Assembly (NCBI RefSeq): GCF_900108555.1
Contig: NZ_FNWV01000012.1
Coordinates: 21,261-85,260, forward strand
From: Ruminococcus flavefaciens
Lineage (GTDB): Bacteria; Bacillota; Clostridia; Oscillospirales; Ruminococcaceae
Length of the DNA stretch: 64,000 nt
Direction of reading: 5' to 3'
Shown: positions 27,789 to 37,936 of the stretch, one piece after another
How the letters are laid out: each line of letters starts with the position of its first letter
How positions within the stretch are numbered: the stretch's first letter is position 1
Notes under the pieces: model-generated
The model's database searches: none
What the model was told of the DNA's origin: nothing
Seen by the model: the letters and a program-made list of their open reading frames with translations, nothing else
Position numbers and translations under genes: made by a program

Positions 27789-27817
27789 TTGAAATAACTG
27801 GGAAAATGGTCTATAAT
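27789..27817 (+). promoter_or_regulatory. promoter of GH9-like dockerin gene
   Basis: TTGAAA (27789-27794), 17-nt spacer, TATAAT (27812-27817), 60 nt before the apparent ATG. Confidence 0.72.
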
Positions 27818-27876
27818 AATAGAAGCACCATAACTATATTTTATTCTATTATTCAACAATGAGGAGGACGAAAAAC

Positions 27877-30800
27877 ATGAAAAGAGAGGGAAAAAACTAT
27901 TCAGCAAGCTTACTGCTACGGTATCAGCGGCGGCGATGATGTTTTCACTGATACCTGCAAATGTATCGGCGGATACAGCTGATGCGGCGGCAGTACAGTG
28001 TGTCGGAACAAGCGATTTTGAGGACGGTATCGCCAAACCATGGAGAGTCTTGACTTATTCGGTGGCAGATGCTTCGTATGATGTTAAGGACGGTTCGTAT
28101 AATATCAAGATACTCGGTCATGGAAACGGTGAGCGTTCAGATCTACAGTTCAGACACGAAAAAATACATCTCGAAGAGGGGCATACTTATAAAGTACACT
28201 GGGAGTTAGAGTCAACAGAAGAGGGCGAGCTCGATACATATATAGATTCTCTATATGACATGACAGATGATGATTTTGTTTATGACTCCGGTGATCTGAT
28301 ATGGCGGAATAATAAAGACTCATTCCCTGAAGCATGGACGGTGGTCAAGATCGAAAAGGGCAAAAATTCATTTGACTCAACATTTACAGCTAAAAAGACT
28401 ATAGATGATGCAGTGTGGGGATTTGAATTTGCACGTTCATGGAAGTACGGGCAGTTTGGAGCTTTTCCTACTGATACTGTGCTCAAATTCGATAATATGT
28501 CCTTGGAATGTGTGACCTGTGGGGAGTGTACCGATAGTGACAAAATAACCTGCGGCTGGGATAAGGAGGACGAACTTGGCGTAGTTAATCCAAGAAGCGA
28601 TGTAAGACTCAATCAGCTGGGATATTATCCTTATTCAGTGAAAAGAGCCGCATATGCAACAAGCACTGAAAAGAAGAGCATGGACTTTCAGGTGCTTGAT
28701 GAAAAAGGAAATGAAGTTTACAAGGGCAAGACACAGCCTCTCGGATTTGATACGGAGGCGGAAGAATACTGTCAGATAATTGATTTTTCCGAGGTGACGG
28801 CTCAGGGAAAATATACTATCCGTGTGGACGATGCCGAAAATACTTATACTAATAAGAAAACAGGCAGGAGCTATGAAAAATTCATCAGCCATGAATTTAC
28901 TATAGGAAATAACATATATAAAAGTGTCCTCAGTGATACAATGAATTCTTTATATCAGTCACGTTCGGGCATAGATATCGAGGAGAAGTATATCACCTCA
29001 TGTGATGACGAAAAGAATAAGGCAAAGCTTGCACATAAGGATTTCTATTGGGCTGATGAGGCGTATTTGCAGAAGGAATGGCATGAGTCTTACAGTTATT
29101 ACTATCAATCGTCAGCTGATAAAAAAACACCGTTTAAAGTTTCGGGCGGCTGGTATACTGATGAATTTATGACAAAGGATATTGTTGCAGGAGCGAATAC
29201 GGTATGGCTTCTCCAGAATATGTATGAAATGTCACTGAAAAACGGTACTGCTGATAAGTGGGCTGACGGCAAGACAATGAACGTCCCCGAAAACGAGACT
29301 ACAGGTAAAGCTGCTCCTGATGTTCTTGATGAAGCAAGATATGAGCTTGAATTCATGTTCAAAATGATGGTAGATCCCGAAAAGGACAGCATATGGGGCG
29401 ATAAATACGCAAATTTTGTATATCATAATGTAGAAAATGCTTATTTTTATGATTACAGAGAGACCTATAAAAATCCCGAAAAGTTAGAAAAAGTGCGTGT
29501 TGTCACTCCGCCGACTTATGCTGCAACATTTGATATGATAGCCTGTGCTGCTCAGGCTGCGCGTTTGTGGAAGGGCATAGACAAGGAATTTTCCGAGAAG
29601 TGTCTTGCAAATGCCAAGGCAGCGTGGGAGTCGATAATGGCTTACCGATAACAATGGGATGTTGCTTCTTATAGGAGTACGCGGTCCGAAAATGATACTG
29701 CATTTACCCCTGATCAAGGTATGGGCTCTCTCGATTACAGTGTAAGAGATGAGGCTTACTGGGCAGCCTGTGAGCTTTTTGCAACTACAGGTGATAAGGA
29801 GTACTATGATGCTCTCAGTGCTTATGAGGGGAAAAATGAAGAAATTGATACTGATGATGCATTTGGTATAACATCAGGCTTTTGCGCAACAGACTTTTAT
29901 CAGTATTCATTAAATACCTTCGATGAGAAAAATACTGCCGATCTCGGAACACTGTCGCTTTATCTCAGCGATAATGTAAGTGCAGAGGATAAGCAGAAAA
30001 TAAGCGTGAATATCAAGGCGGCTGCGAAGAATATCGTTGATACTGCTGCAAAGGATACGAAAAACAACTATATGGAAGCACCGTATAAACCATACTGCGG
30101 AGATTTTTATATCCCGTATGTCATGGATTTCTTTATAGGCTATGAATACGGTTCAAATGCGATCATGGCTGATAATGCGGTACTTCTTTCCTATGCTTAT
30201 GATGCTACGGGAGATGAGACGTTCAGGAACTATGCCGAGAATGCACTGAATTACATCTTCGGAAGAAATGCTCTTGGTATATCCTATGTTACAGGCTACG
30301 GTTCATATCATGTAAATGATCCGGTAAGCTATTACTGGCTCAATGAGCTGAACAACAGTTACCCAAAAGCTCCCAACGGAGTAATGGTTTCCGGAGCAAA
30401 CGGTCTGATAAGCGATTATTATTCAAAATCAACTCTTATTGAATATAACGAAAGAGGCGGTACGCAGAAGAAATATGCCGACTCTGTAGAGGCTTATTCC
30501 GTAAATGCTATGACTCCTCAATGGCAGGCAGCACTTGCATGGGATATGTCATTCTTTGAAGATAACGTAAAATCCGAGCCTTCGGCTGCAACAACTACTT
30601 CAACTACAATGACTTCTGTTACAACTACGACGACTGTATCATATGAAGTTCTGAAACCTACAAAGAGCGGCGACGCAAATTGTGATGATTCAGTTGACAT
30701 GGGCGATGTTGTGCTCATAATGCAGTCACTTGCAAATCCTGACAAGTACGGTGTAGGCGGAAGCGACAAATACGCTCTTACGGAGCAGGGAAAAGTCAAC

Positions 30801-30896
30801 GCTGACGTTGATAAATCATCAAAGGGAATTACAAATAATGACGCTCTCCGCATACAGGAATTCCTTCTCCATAAGGTCGGGGATTTAAGTAAATAA
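27877..30896 (+). pseudogene. GH9-like dockerin protein, interrupted by a -1 frameshift and an in-frame TAA
   Basis: After AGGAGG, ATG 27877 opens a frame that stops after 20 codons. The -1 frame, entered at 27897, continues a normal signal peptide (LFSKLTATVSAAAMMFSLIPA) and a ~180-residue CBM-like beta domain. A CelD-type Ig domain (VRLNQLGYYPYSVKRA) and a GH9-type barrel follow. An in-frame TAA at 29649-29651 splits the barrel; the same frame resumes at once (QWDVASYRSTRSEND) and runs to a Thr linker and a C-terminal dockerin (GDANCDDSVDMGD). GH9 landmarks are altered: the DAGD base motif reads YTDEF after GGW, the NE of the acid motif reads NAM, and the HxR substrate motif is missing. It may be a decaying gene or a non-catalytic GH9 relative. 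Confidence 0.75.
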
Positions 30897-30908
30897 AAAA
30901 TTTTTTAA

Positions 30909-30945
30909 ACGGCTGTCCACTTGGGCAGCCGTGCTTCGTTTATAC
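30909..30945 (+). terminator. weak terminator-like hairpin after GH9-like gene
   Basis: ACGGCTG pairs with CAGCCGT (30909-30932). The following GCTTCGTTT is only modestly T-rich. Confidence 0.5.
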
Positions 30946-31110
30946 TATATAGAAAGACAGAGTACACATAATGGAATACCATTTGTATAAAACGCGCGAT
31001 TTTTATATATCTGTAACACGAAAGAAAGACCGAATGAAGCGTCGATTGTCATTATGCATATAAATTGTTGAGCGATGTTATTCAATCCGCCAAAATGCTT
31101 GTATAACATA

Positions 31111-31166
31111 TTGACACTTCAAAGAAAAGAGAGTAAAATATTTTATAACGGCTATCGTTATAAAAT
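31111..31166 (+). promoter_or_regulatory. promoter with perfect 11-bp inverted-repeat operator for sugar ABC operon
   Basis: TTGACA (31111-31116), 17-nt spacer and TAAAAT (31134-31139). Starting at the next base, ATTTTATAACG (31140-31150) and its exact complement CGTTATAAAAT (31156-31166) flank GCTAT. The position over the transcription start fits a repressor site. The rest of the 30897-31227 gap shows no gene. Confidence 0.7.
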
Positions 31167-31227
31167 AAAGAATGGCAACAATTTTTTAACAATTTAATTT
31201 TAACATTTTAAAAGGAGGAATTTTCAA

Positions 31228-32457
31228 ATGAAAATGAAAAAATTTCTTGCTGCTGTAAGCTCACTGGTAATGTTAGGCGCATTCACTGCTTGCGGAGATA
31301 GTTCGTCTAATGAAAGTACTAATAACAACAGCAACAACAACGCAGAAGCAACAACTAAGGCTGACGATGCTGCTACAGAGGCTGACGCAGGTGCTGACAA
31401 CAACAATAGTGCAGCCGGAAAGACAGTAGGTATCGCAATGCCTACAAAGTCTCTTGAGCGTTGGAACCGTGACGGTGAGTACCTCAAGTCACAGTTCGAG
31501 GCAGCAGGCTATTCTGTTGAGCTGAAGTATTCAGACAACAACGATAACCAGCAGAACAACGATATCCAGGGAATGATCGCTGATAAGGTAGACCTTCTCC
31601 TTATCGCTGCTATCGACGGAAGCACACTTTCTCAGACACTTGCTGATGCAAAGGATGCAGGTATCCCTGTAATCGCTTATGACCGTCTTATCATGAACAC
31701 AGACGCTGTTTCTTACTATGTATCATTCGATAACTACACAGTAGGTAAGCTCCAGGGCGAGTATGTTGTTGAGGCTCTTGACCTTGATAATGCTACAGGT
31801 CCTTTCAATATCGAGTTCACAGCAGGTGATCCTGCTGATAATAACGCAGGCTTCTTCTTCAACGGTGCATACGACGCAGTTAAGAAGTATATCGACGACG
31901 GAAAGCTCAATATCCCATCAGGCAAGAAGAAGTTCGAGCAGGTTGCTACAGCACAGTGGTCAACAGATACAGCTCTTGCTAATATGCAGAATACTCTTGC
32001 ATCATATTACTCAGACGGCACACAGCTTGACGTTGCCCTCTGCTCAAATGACTCAACAGCTCTTGGTGTAGCTCAGGCTATCTCTTCAGACTATAACGGT
32101 AAGAATGTTCCTATCGTTACAGGTCAGGACGGCGATATCGCTAACCTCAAGAATATCGTTGACGGCAAGCAGTCAATGACTGTATATAAGAACGTAAGCG
32201 ATGAAGCAGGCGTTACTCTTGAAGTATCAAAGGCTATCCTTTCAGGTCAGACACCTGATGCAAGCCTTCTTGACTCACTTTCTGCTGAGGCAACATATGA
32301 TACATCATCATATGACAACGGTGTAAAGACTGTTCCTTCATACCTCCTCGTTCCTTATGTAATCACTAAGGATAACCTGGATAAGCTTGTAGACACAGGT
32401 CTCTATCAGTGGGATAGTGCTAACAAGTATCTGGAGTCAACAGCTTCCACGACCTGA
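31228..32457 (+). CDS. multiple-monosaccharide ABC transporter substrate-binding lipoprotein (ChvE-like)
   Basis: The 409-aa protein has a lipoprotein signal peptide (lipobox FTAC, lipid on Cys ~22) and an Asn/Ala-rich linker, then a periplasmic-binding type-1 sugar domain (VGIAMPTKSLERWNRDG; LLLIAAIDG; VIAYDRLI; IVTGQDGD). The long form and the DNNDNQQNNDIQGMI pattern match ChvE/xylose-binding proteins that deliver glucose, galactose, xylose or arabinose to GguAB. AAAGGAGG is seven nt upstream. A strong terminator before the ATPase gene probably raises its expression above that of the membrane subunits. Confidence 0.9.
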   Translation: MKMKKFLAAVSSLVMLGAFTACGDSSSNESTNNNSNNNAEATTKADDAATEADAGADNNNSAAGKTVGIAMPTKSLERWNRDGEYLKSQFEAAGYSVELKYSDNNDNQQNNDIQGMIADKVDLLLIAAIDGSTLSQTLADAKDAGIPVIAYDRLIMNTDAVSYYVSFDNYTVGKLQGEYVVEALDLDNATGPFNIEFTAGDPADNNAGFFFNGAYDAVKKYIDDGKLNIPSGKKKFEQVATAQWSTDTALANMQNTLASYYSDGTQLDVALCSNDSTALGVAQAISSDYNGKNVPIVTGQDGDIANLKNIVDGKQSMTVYKNVSDEAGVTLEVSKAILSGQTPDASLLDSLSAEATYDTSSYDNGVKTVPSYLLVPYVITKDNLDKLVDTGLYQWDSANKYLESTASTT

Positions 32458-32484
32458 TAAACGAATAACGTAATAATACTTTCT

Positions 32485-32509
32485 GGGCGGGCTATGCCCG
32501 CCCCTTTTT
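32485..32509 (+). terminator. intercistronic terminator/attenuator after binding protein
   Basis: GGGCGGGC pairs with GCCCGCCC around TAT, then CTTTTTC. Partial read-through would feed the two downstream ABC genes. Confidence 0.85.
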
Positions 32510-32573
32510 CTAAATTTTCAGGTCATCTGCGAACGGTAAATAGCCATTTTCGCAGGGTGAAGGAGGGATATAC

Positions 32574-34109
32574 TTGGCAGAATTTATACTTGAAATGAAA
32601 AAGATAACAAAGGAGTTTCCGGGTGTAAAAGCACTTGATAATGTTAATCTTCAAGTAAGACCGGGCGAGATCCACGCCCTTGTTGGTGAGAACGGTGCGG
32701 GTAAATCCACACTTATGAATGTTCTCAGCGGAACATATCCCTATGGTTCATATTCGGGAGATATAGTATATAACGGCGAGACCTGCCAGTTCAAGACACT
32801 GCATGACAGCGAGGAAAAGGGCATCGTTATCATACATCAGGAGCTTGCTCTTATCCCCGAGCTTTCCATTGGTGAGAATATGTTCCTTGGCAACGAGCAG
32901 AAGGGACACTTTGGTATCGACTGGGACAAGACTTACCATGAAGCAGGCGAGCATATGCGTCAGGTAGGTCTTAAAGAAGAGGCTACTACCCTTATAAAGG
33001 ATATCGGTACAGGTAAACAGCAGCTGGTCGAGATCGCTAAGGCTCTCAGCAAGAACGTTAAGCTGCTCATACTTGATGAGCCTACTTCGTCACTTAATGA
33101 AGAAGATTCAAAAATGCTTCTCGATCTTTTATTAGGCTTTAAGAAAGAGGGCATGACTTCTATCATTATTTCCCATAAGCTCAATGAGATATCATATGTT
33201 GCGGATAAGATCACAGTTCTCCGTGACGGTTCTACTATCGAGACTATCGACAATGCAGAGCATAATATCGATGAAGCTCGTATCATTCGCGGAATGGTCG
33301 GACGTGAACTCAGCGACCGTTACCCGTCACGCGAGCATAATGTCAGCGATAAGATAGGCATGGAGGTTAGCGGCTGGACAGTTCATCATCCGCTTTATAC
33401 CGAAAAGAAGGTAGTTGATAATGTATCATTCAATGTCCACCGCGGTGAGATCGTTGGTTTCTCAGGCTTGCAGGGTGCAGGACGTACCGAGCTTGCAATG
33501 TCTATTTTCGGAAGATCATACGGTTCAAGCATCAGCGGAAAGCTAAAAATAGACGGCAAGGACATGGAGCTTAAAAATGTCCGTTCCGCTATCGAAGCAG
33601 GACTTGCATACGTTACCGAGGACAGAAAGGGCAATGGTCTGATACTGTCTGAGAGTATTGCAAAAAATACTACTATGGCACGTCTTGAAAAGGTGTGCAG
33701 CAAGGGCATCATAAACGTTGACAAGGAGAATGCTGTTGCAGAGGATTACAAGGGAAGGCTCAAAACTAAGACTCCTTCCGTACAGCAGGCAGTAGGAAAC
33801 CTTTCAGGCGGAAACCAGCAGAAGGTGCTGCTGGCAAAATGGATGTTTGCAGATCCTGAAGTTCTTATACTTGACGAACCTACAAGAGGTATCGACGTAG
33901 GTGCAAAGTATGAGATATACTGCATTATGAATGAACTTGTGGCACAGGGCAAATCAGTTGTTATGATATCTTCGGAAATGCCCGAGCTGCTTGGTATGTG
34001 TGATCGTATATATGTTATGAACGAAGGAAAAATGGTCGCAGAGATGCCTGCTTCTGAAGCTACGCAGGAAAAGATCATGTCTGCTATCCTTAGTTCCGAC
34101 AAAAATTAA
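32574..34109 (+). CDS. multiple-monosaccharide ABC transporter ATPase (GguA/MmsA-like)
   Basis: The 511-aa protein has the two fused nucleotide-binding halves of sugar (CUT2) importers. The first has Walker [10 protein letters not shown] and Walker [13 protein letters not shown]; the second has the degenerate Walker A LQGAGRTE, signature LSGGNQQKV and [14 protein letters not shown]. The start is TTG at 32574, supported by GAAGGAGGG. The permease follows after 18 nt. Confidence 0.93.
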   Translation: MAEFILEMKKITKEFPGVKALDNVNLQVRPGEIHALVGENGAGKSTLMNVLSGTYPYGSYSGDIVYNGETCQFKTLHDSEEKGIVIIHQELALIPELSIGENMFLGNEQKGHFGIDWDKTYHEAGEHMRQVGLKEEATTLIKDIGTGKQQLVEIAKALSKNVKLLILDEPTSSLNEEDSKMLLDLLLGFKKEGMTSIIISHKLNEISYVADKITVLRDGSTIETIDNAEHNIDEARIIRGMVGRELSDRYPSREHNVSDKIGMEVSGWTVHHPLYTEKKVVDNVSFNVHRGEIVGFSGLQGAGRTELAMSIFGRSYGSSISGKLKIDGKDMELKNVRSAIEAGLAYVTEDRKGNGLILSESIAKNTTMARLEKVCSKGIINVDKENAVAEDYKGRLKTKTPSVQQAVGNLSGGNQQKVLLAKWMFADPEVLILDEPTRGIDVGAKYEIYCIMNELVAQGKSVVMISSEMPELLGMCDRIYVMNEGKMVAEMPASEATQEKIMSAILSSDKN

Positions 34110-34127
34110 TGATCGAAGGAGTGTAAT

Positions 34128-35309
34128 ATGAACGTTAAAACATTCATAAAGAAATACACCATGGTCATAGCCTTGGTCGTGGTATTTATATTTTTTGCCT
34201 GGTGGACGGAACAGAGACTTCTTTATCCCCAGAATCTTTCAAATCTTCTGATACAGAACGCATATGTTCTGGTGCTTGCCTGCGGTATGCTCATGTGTAT
34301 CCTCACAGGCGGTAACATTGATCTTTCAGTTGGTTCAACGGTGTGCTTTATAGGTGCTATAGCCGCGCAAATGCTGACCAAACATAATCTTAATCCGATA
34401 GTTGTTATTTTACTCTGTCTTGTATTCTCATGCCTTATCGGTATGTGGCAGGGTTTCTGGATCGGATATGTACATATACCGCCGTTTATCTGTACTCTCG
34501 CAGGAATGTTCCTGTTCAGAGGTTTCGGACGTGCGATCCTTGAGTCAAAGACTATCGCTATCCCTCAGTCAGATGGCACTGTAGGCAAGAAATTCCTTGA
34601 TATCTTTACTTCTTATATCGAAGTTCCCGGAGTAGATACCGCTGATAAAAAGTGGTCTGCTTTCATTCTGGGTATAATCATTGCAGTTGCTCTTATTGCA
34701 GTAACTGTTCTCAAGCGCGTAAAGAAGGCTAAGAAGGGCTACAAGCAGGAGTCTGCTATATCACAGTTCGGCAAGATACTCGTTATTGATGCTCTTGTAC
34801 TTGCTTACACATGGAAGCTTTCACTTTACAAGGGTATCCCTGTAATGGCTATCTGGGTACTTGCAGTTGTAGGTATCTATGCGTTCATCACTTCCAAGAC
34901 AGCATTCGGTCGTCATTTCTATGCTGTCGGCGGTAACGAAAAGGCTACAAAGCTTTCAGGTATCAATACAAAGATGGTTTACTTCATGGCATATACATCT
35001 ATGTCAGTACTTGCAGGTCTTTCAGGTCTCCTCGTTGCAGCACGTGTTGGTTCTGTAAACGGTGATACAGGTAACTCATTTGAAATGGACGCTATCGGTT
35101 CATGCTTCATCGGCGGTGCTTCTGCATACGGCGGAAGCGGTACAGTCGGCGGAGTTATGGTAGGTGCTATACTCCTCGGTGTTATCAACCAGGGTATGTC
35201 AATCAAGGGACTTGACAACAACTGGCAGTATGTTGTCAAGGGCGGCGTTCTTCTCGTTGCTGTTATCTTTGACGTTGTTTCAAACAAGAAGACAGGTAAG
35301 GCAGGTTAA
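34128..35309 (+). CDS. multiple-monosaccharide ABC transporter permease (GguB/MmsB-like)
   Basis: The 393-aa permease has about ten hydrophobic helices and the CUT2 permease motif GNEKATKLSGINT with LTGGNIDLSVG and GDTGNSFEMDAIGSCFIGG. It pairs with the ATPase and the ChvE-like protein to form an importer for monosaccharides released by extracellular enzymes. GAAGGAG precedes the ATG. Confidence 0.93.
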   Translation: MNVKTFIKKYTMVIALVVVFIFFAWWTEQRLLYPQNLSNLLIQNAYVLVLACGMLMCILTGGNIDLSVGSTVCFIGAIAAQMLTKHNLNPIVVILLCLVFSCLIGMWQGFWIGYVHIPPFICTLAGMFLFRGFGRAILESKTIAIPQSDGTVGKKFLDIFTSYIEVPGVDTADKKWSAFILGIIIAVALIAVTVLKRVKKAKKGYKQESAISQFGKILVIDALVLAYTWKLSLYKGIPVMAIWVLAVVGIYAFITSKTAFGRHFYAVGGNEKATKLSGINTKMVYFMAYTSMSVLAGLSGLLVAARVGSVNGDTGNSFEMDAIGSCFIGGASAYGGSGTVGGVMVGAILLGVINQGMSIKGLDNNWQYVVKGGVLLVAVIFDVVSNKKTGKAG

Positions 35310-35320
35310 GAGGCTAATAA

Positions 35321-35356
35321 TACGGCTCGGAGCAGTCATGGGGACTCCGGGCCGTA
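35321..35356 (+). terminator. hairpin after sugar permease gene
   Basis: TACGGC.CGGAG pairs with CTCCG.GCCGTA around a 12-nt loop; no clear T-run follows. It may be a processing or partial-termination site. Confidence 0.45.
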
Positions 35357-35384
35357 ATCTGCATTTATGTGAAAGGGAATAATT

Positions 35385-35720
35385 ATGAACGAAGTAAAAT
35401 TTGACATTGAAAAGCGTTCAAAAGCTTATAAGTCCGCCGGACTGAGAATGATAGTAGCCTTTTATATCTGCTATCTTGCTTTCAAGATATCATCGGCTGA
35501 GGATACTTCCATGAGCAAGACATTGTGCTGGATAATAGGCGGTGTTTTTCTGGCAGCAGCCATAGCGTTTGTTATCTATTCGAGAAAACGTTTTCTTATT
35601 GATCTTGATGCAGCTAAGATCAAAGAAGATCATACAGCTGATGATGAAACCGTTGAGGCAGAAGCAGTTGAGGAAGAGGATAGTTCTGAAATCGATGAAG
35701 CCGAGAGCAAAACTGTCTGA
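35385..35720 (+). CDS. small two-helix membrane protein, function unknown
   Basis: The 111-aa protein has two hydrophobic helices (~20-38 and ~48-66) and a very acidic C-terminal tail. No family was recognised. It follows the sugar permease by 75 nt and precedes another unknown gene by 14 nt, so it may be a distal part of the sugar operon. Confidence 0.6.
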   Translation: MNEVKFDIEKRSKAYKSAGLRMIVAFYICYLAFKISSAEDTSMSKTLCWIIGGVFLAAAIAFVIYSRKRFLIDLDAAKIKEDHTADDETVEAEAVEEEDSSEIDEAESKTV

Positions 35721-35734
35721 AAGGGGAAAGTCTT

Positions 35735-36163
35735 ATGGGCATGGCTGAGGTAAAAAAGCTTTACAGCGAATATATCGCGCAGGTACAAGAGCTTGAAAGC
35801 AAGAAGAAAATAGGTGACGGTCTTTTCGGTATGGGGAAAAAGATCTCAGATGATCCTTGCCATGACGCTTTTGCGGAAAAGCTTGAAGCAGAGCTTAAAA
35901 GCTTCGGGAGCGGCAGCCCCTCTTCGGCTGAGATACGTGAAGTACTGGGATATATCTATCATGTGCCCTCGGAACTTAATGAGTCACTGAGTGCTTACTG
36001 GATGATGAACGCAGTTCACGGATTTACTACAGAGCTTATCGGAATGCTCGATAAGACAGATGCGGAAGAACTTATGCATCAGTATGAAAAAGATGTTCCG
36101 AAAAGGCAGCGCTTCCCCGTACAGAAGCAGGTGTTTTCAGCACTGAAAAAAGCCGCAAAGTAA
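35735..36163 (+). CDS. hypothetical soluble protein
   Basis: The 142-aa mostly helical protein (VKKLYSEYIAQVQELESKK; SAYWMMNAVHGFTTELI) has no signal peptide, membrane segment or recognised catalytic motif. AAAGGGG precedes ATG 35735, and a second ATG two codons on is possible. It is followed by a strong shared terminator, which marks the end of the transcription unit. Confidence 0.6.
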   Translation: MGMAEVKKLYSEYIAQVQELESKKKIGDGLFGMGKKISDDPCHDAFAEKLEAELKSFGSGSPSSAEIREVLGYIYHVPSELNESLSAYWMMNAVHGFTTELIGMLDKTDAEELMHQYEKDVPKRQRFPVQKQVFSALKKAAK

Positions 36164-36190
36164 ATACTTAATTATCCTTTATAGTAATGA

Positions 36191-36219
36191 AAAAAGCCCC
36201 TTTTCAAAAGGGGCTTTTG
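36191..36219. terminator. bidirectional terminator
   Basis: AAAAGCCCCTTTT pairs with AAAAGGGGCTTTT around a single C, between convergent genes. Confidence 0.9.
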
Positions 36220-36220
36220 T

Positions 36221-37522
36221 TTATATGACCTTTACGCAGTTTCTTCCTGCTGATTTTGCTTCGTATACCGCTTTGTCCATACGGTCAAATGCGTTTCCGA
36301 AGTCGTCATTTATATCTATCTGTGTGATACCGATACTACAGGTTATGTGTCCGACATTTTCAAAATCTGTTTCGGCGACCTGATTTCTCAGCTTTTCGGC
36401 AAAGTTGAAGCTGTTTTCTGCATCGGCATCATAAAGTACAACAACGAATTCTTCTCCGCCCCAGCGTCCCAGTACTGCGCCGCGAGCCTTTATGATATCT
36501 AAGATAGTATTAACGAAACGAACGAGAGTTGCATCTCCGACAGAATGACCGAATCTGTCGTTTACGCTCTTGAAATAGTCAATATCTATCATCATAATGG
36601 AAGTATTCTGCTGCTTCCTTTTTTTGCTTTCAATGGCGTTGCGTATCTCGGTCTCGATACGTCCGTGGTTGTATACGGAAGTAAGAGTGTCCTTTGAAGC
36701 AAGTTCCTCGTATTTTTTCAGCGTGGACATAAGCTCGACTGTATTATCGTGAATATCCTGTACCATGAATACAAATCTGAAATCCTCGTCATTGTTGGTT
36801 TCGGCACGGGAGAAAATAAGCTTTACCCATATGTACTTTCCTTCAAGATTCATCATAAGACAATCATATGATGAGGTCTTGCCCGGAGCGAGGTTCTTCT
36901 TGAGGTATTCGGGGGAAGTCCTTTGAAGGAACAGAGCCTGATCGTCAGGCCATATCATATTAACGATCATCATGCGCCATTCGGAATATTTAAGCTGCTG
37001 ATTCATTACTTCATCGGATAACTCCGTAACGCTGATACTGTTTGTTGTATCCTGTACGATATCCACGTACATTGAGAAAAGATATGTATTCTGAATGGAT
37101 TTGACCTTATTGTTTGTAAGAGTTTCGTCAACGTACTGGCTTCCGTCGAGTTCATCAAGGATAAAGATATATATGTCTTCCTGAGCTGTAGGATATATCG
37201 TCATCTGTATAACATGAGGCACGCCGTGACATTCGATATTTAATCTTTTGCTGTATTTGCCGATGAATTTTCCCGATGTAGGGATAAAGACATGATAATC
37301 CTCCACAACACCTGTTGAACTGTTGTTGAAGTGATACCATAGTTTGGCAATGAGGTCCTTATATAGTCCCTGTTCTTCTATGAAATCAACGAACACACCT
37401 TTTCGGACAATGGTTTTGTATCTATCATTTTTTCCGTCGACTACAATGATAGAGTCAACTTCCTCAGTCACAAAAGCAACTACATTTTCAAGAGTACAGT
37501 TTTCAAAATCTATAGTCCCCAC
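36221..37522 (-). CDS. PAS-GGDEF diguanylate cyclase
   Basis: The protein is about 433 aa. Residues ~1-250 look like two PAS-type sensor segments (YSEWRMMIVNMIWPDDQALF; FRFVFMVQDIHDN). The C-terminal GGDEF domain has the intact active site RWGGEEFVVVLYD, the substrate motif DSFKSVNDRFGHSVGD-like segment (DIDYFKSVNDRFGHS) and GRNCVKV at the end. It makes cyclic-di-GMP from GTP. The start is uncertain: GTG 37522 after GGGGGGA, or TTG 37537. No EAL domain is present. Confidence 0.87.
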   Translation of the reverse strand: MGTIDFENCTLENVVAFVTEEVDSIIVVDGKNDRYKTIVRKGVFVDFIEEQGLYKDLIAKLWYHFNNSSTGVVEDYHVFIPTSGKFIGKYSKRLNIECHGVPHVIQMTIYPTAQEDIYIFILDELDGSQYVDETLTNNKVKSIQNTYLFSMYVDIVQDTTNSISVTELSDEVMNQQLKYSEWRMMIVNMIWPDDQALFLQRTSPEYLKKNLAPGKTSSYDCLMMNLEGKYIWVKLIFSRAETNNDEDFRFVFMVQDIHDNTVELMSTLKKYEELASKDTLTSVYNHGRIETEIRNAIESKKRKQQNTSIMMIDIDYFKSVNDRFGHSVGDATLVRFVNTILDIIKARGAVLGRWGGEEFVVVLYDADAENSFNFAEKLRNQVAETDFENVGHITCSIGITQIDINDDFGNAFDRMDKAVYEAKSAGRNCVKVI

Positions 37523-37537
37523 AATGAGTCCCCCCAA

Positions 37538-37885
37538 GATGAAAATTTATTCAGGGATAAAATTTAAGCCCTGTTTGGTTCACAGATCAATTTTGAAAAA
37601 GAATCTTATTATCGATTCTATATAGCATCATAATCATATTTTATCACATAATTGCAAAGAATTTGATAACATTTTGTGAATTAAACAGGATAATGGAATT
37701 ATTTGTAGCTTTATACAATCCGACAGGCGATAGATTGGTGAATATGCTGTAATTAATTGCTGCCTGCGCGTTACATATGCTCTTTGATATGCTGAAAAAA
37801 GCATAGTTCAGAGCCGTTTTACATCTGACACATTTGTGATATATGAGAGTCAGTCAAAGTACGCACATTTGCACATAATAAACTA
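37538..37885. other. AT-rich divergent intergenic region
   Basis: No gene is visible. It holds the promoter region of the minus-strand GGDEF gene and an inverted repeat AGAATC/GATTCT near 37606-37620. No riboswitch pattern was recognised. Confidence 0.5.
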
Positions 37886-37914
37886 TTGACAATGATATTT
37901 GTTTCGGTTATAAT
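37886..37914 (+). promoter_or_regulatory. promoter of Fic toxin-antitoxin operon
   Basis: Perfect TTGACA (37886-37891), 17-nt spacer and perfect TATAAT (37909-37914). Confidence 0.85.
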
Positions 37915-37936
37915 GTGAAAGTAAGGAGCTGATAGA

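Noticed and set aside
24258..37530. CATTGTGGGG shared upstream of two cyclic-di-GMP genes
   Set aside because: The ten bases include part of the G-rich ribosome site and are too short to argue for common regulation.
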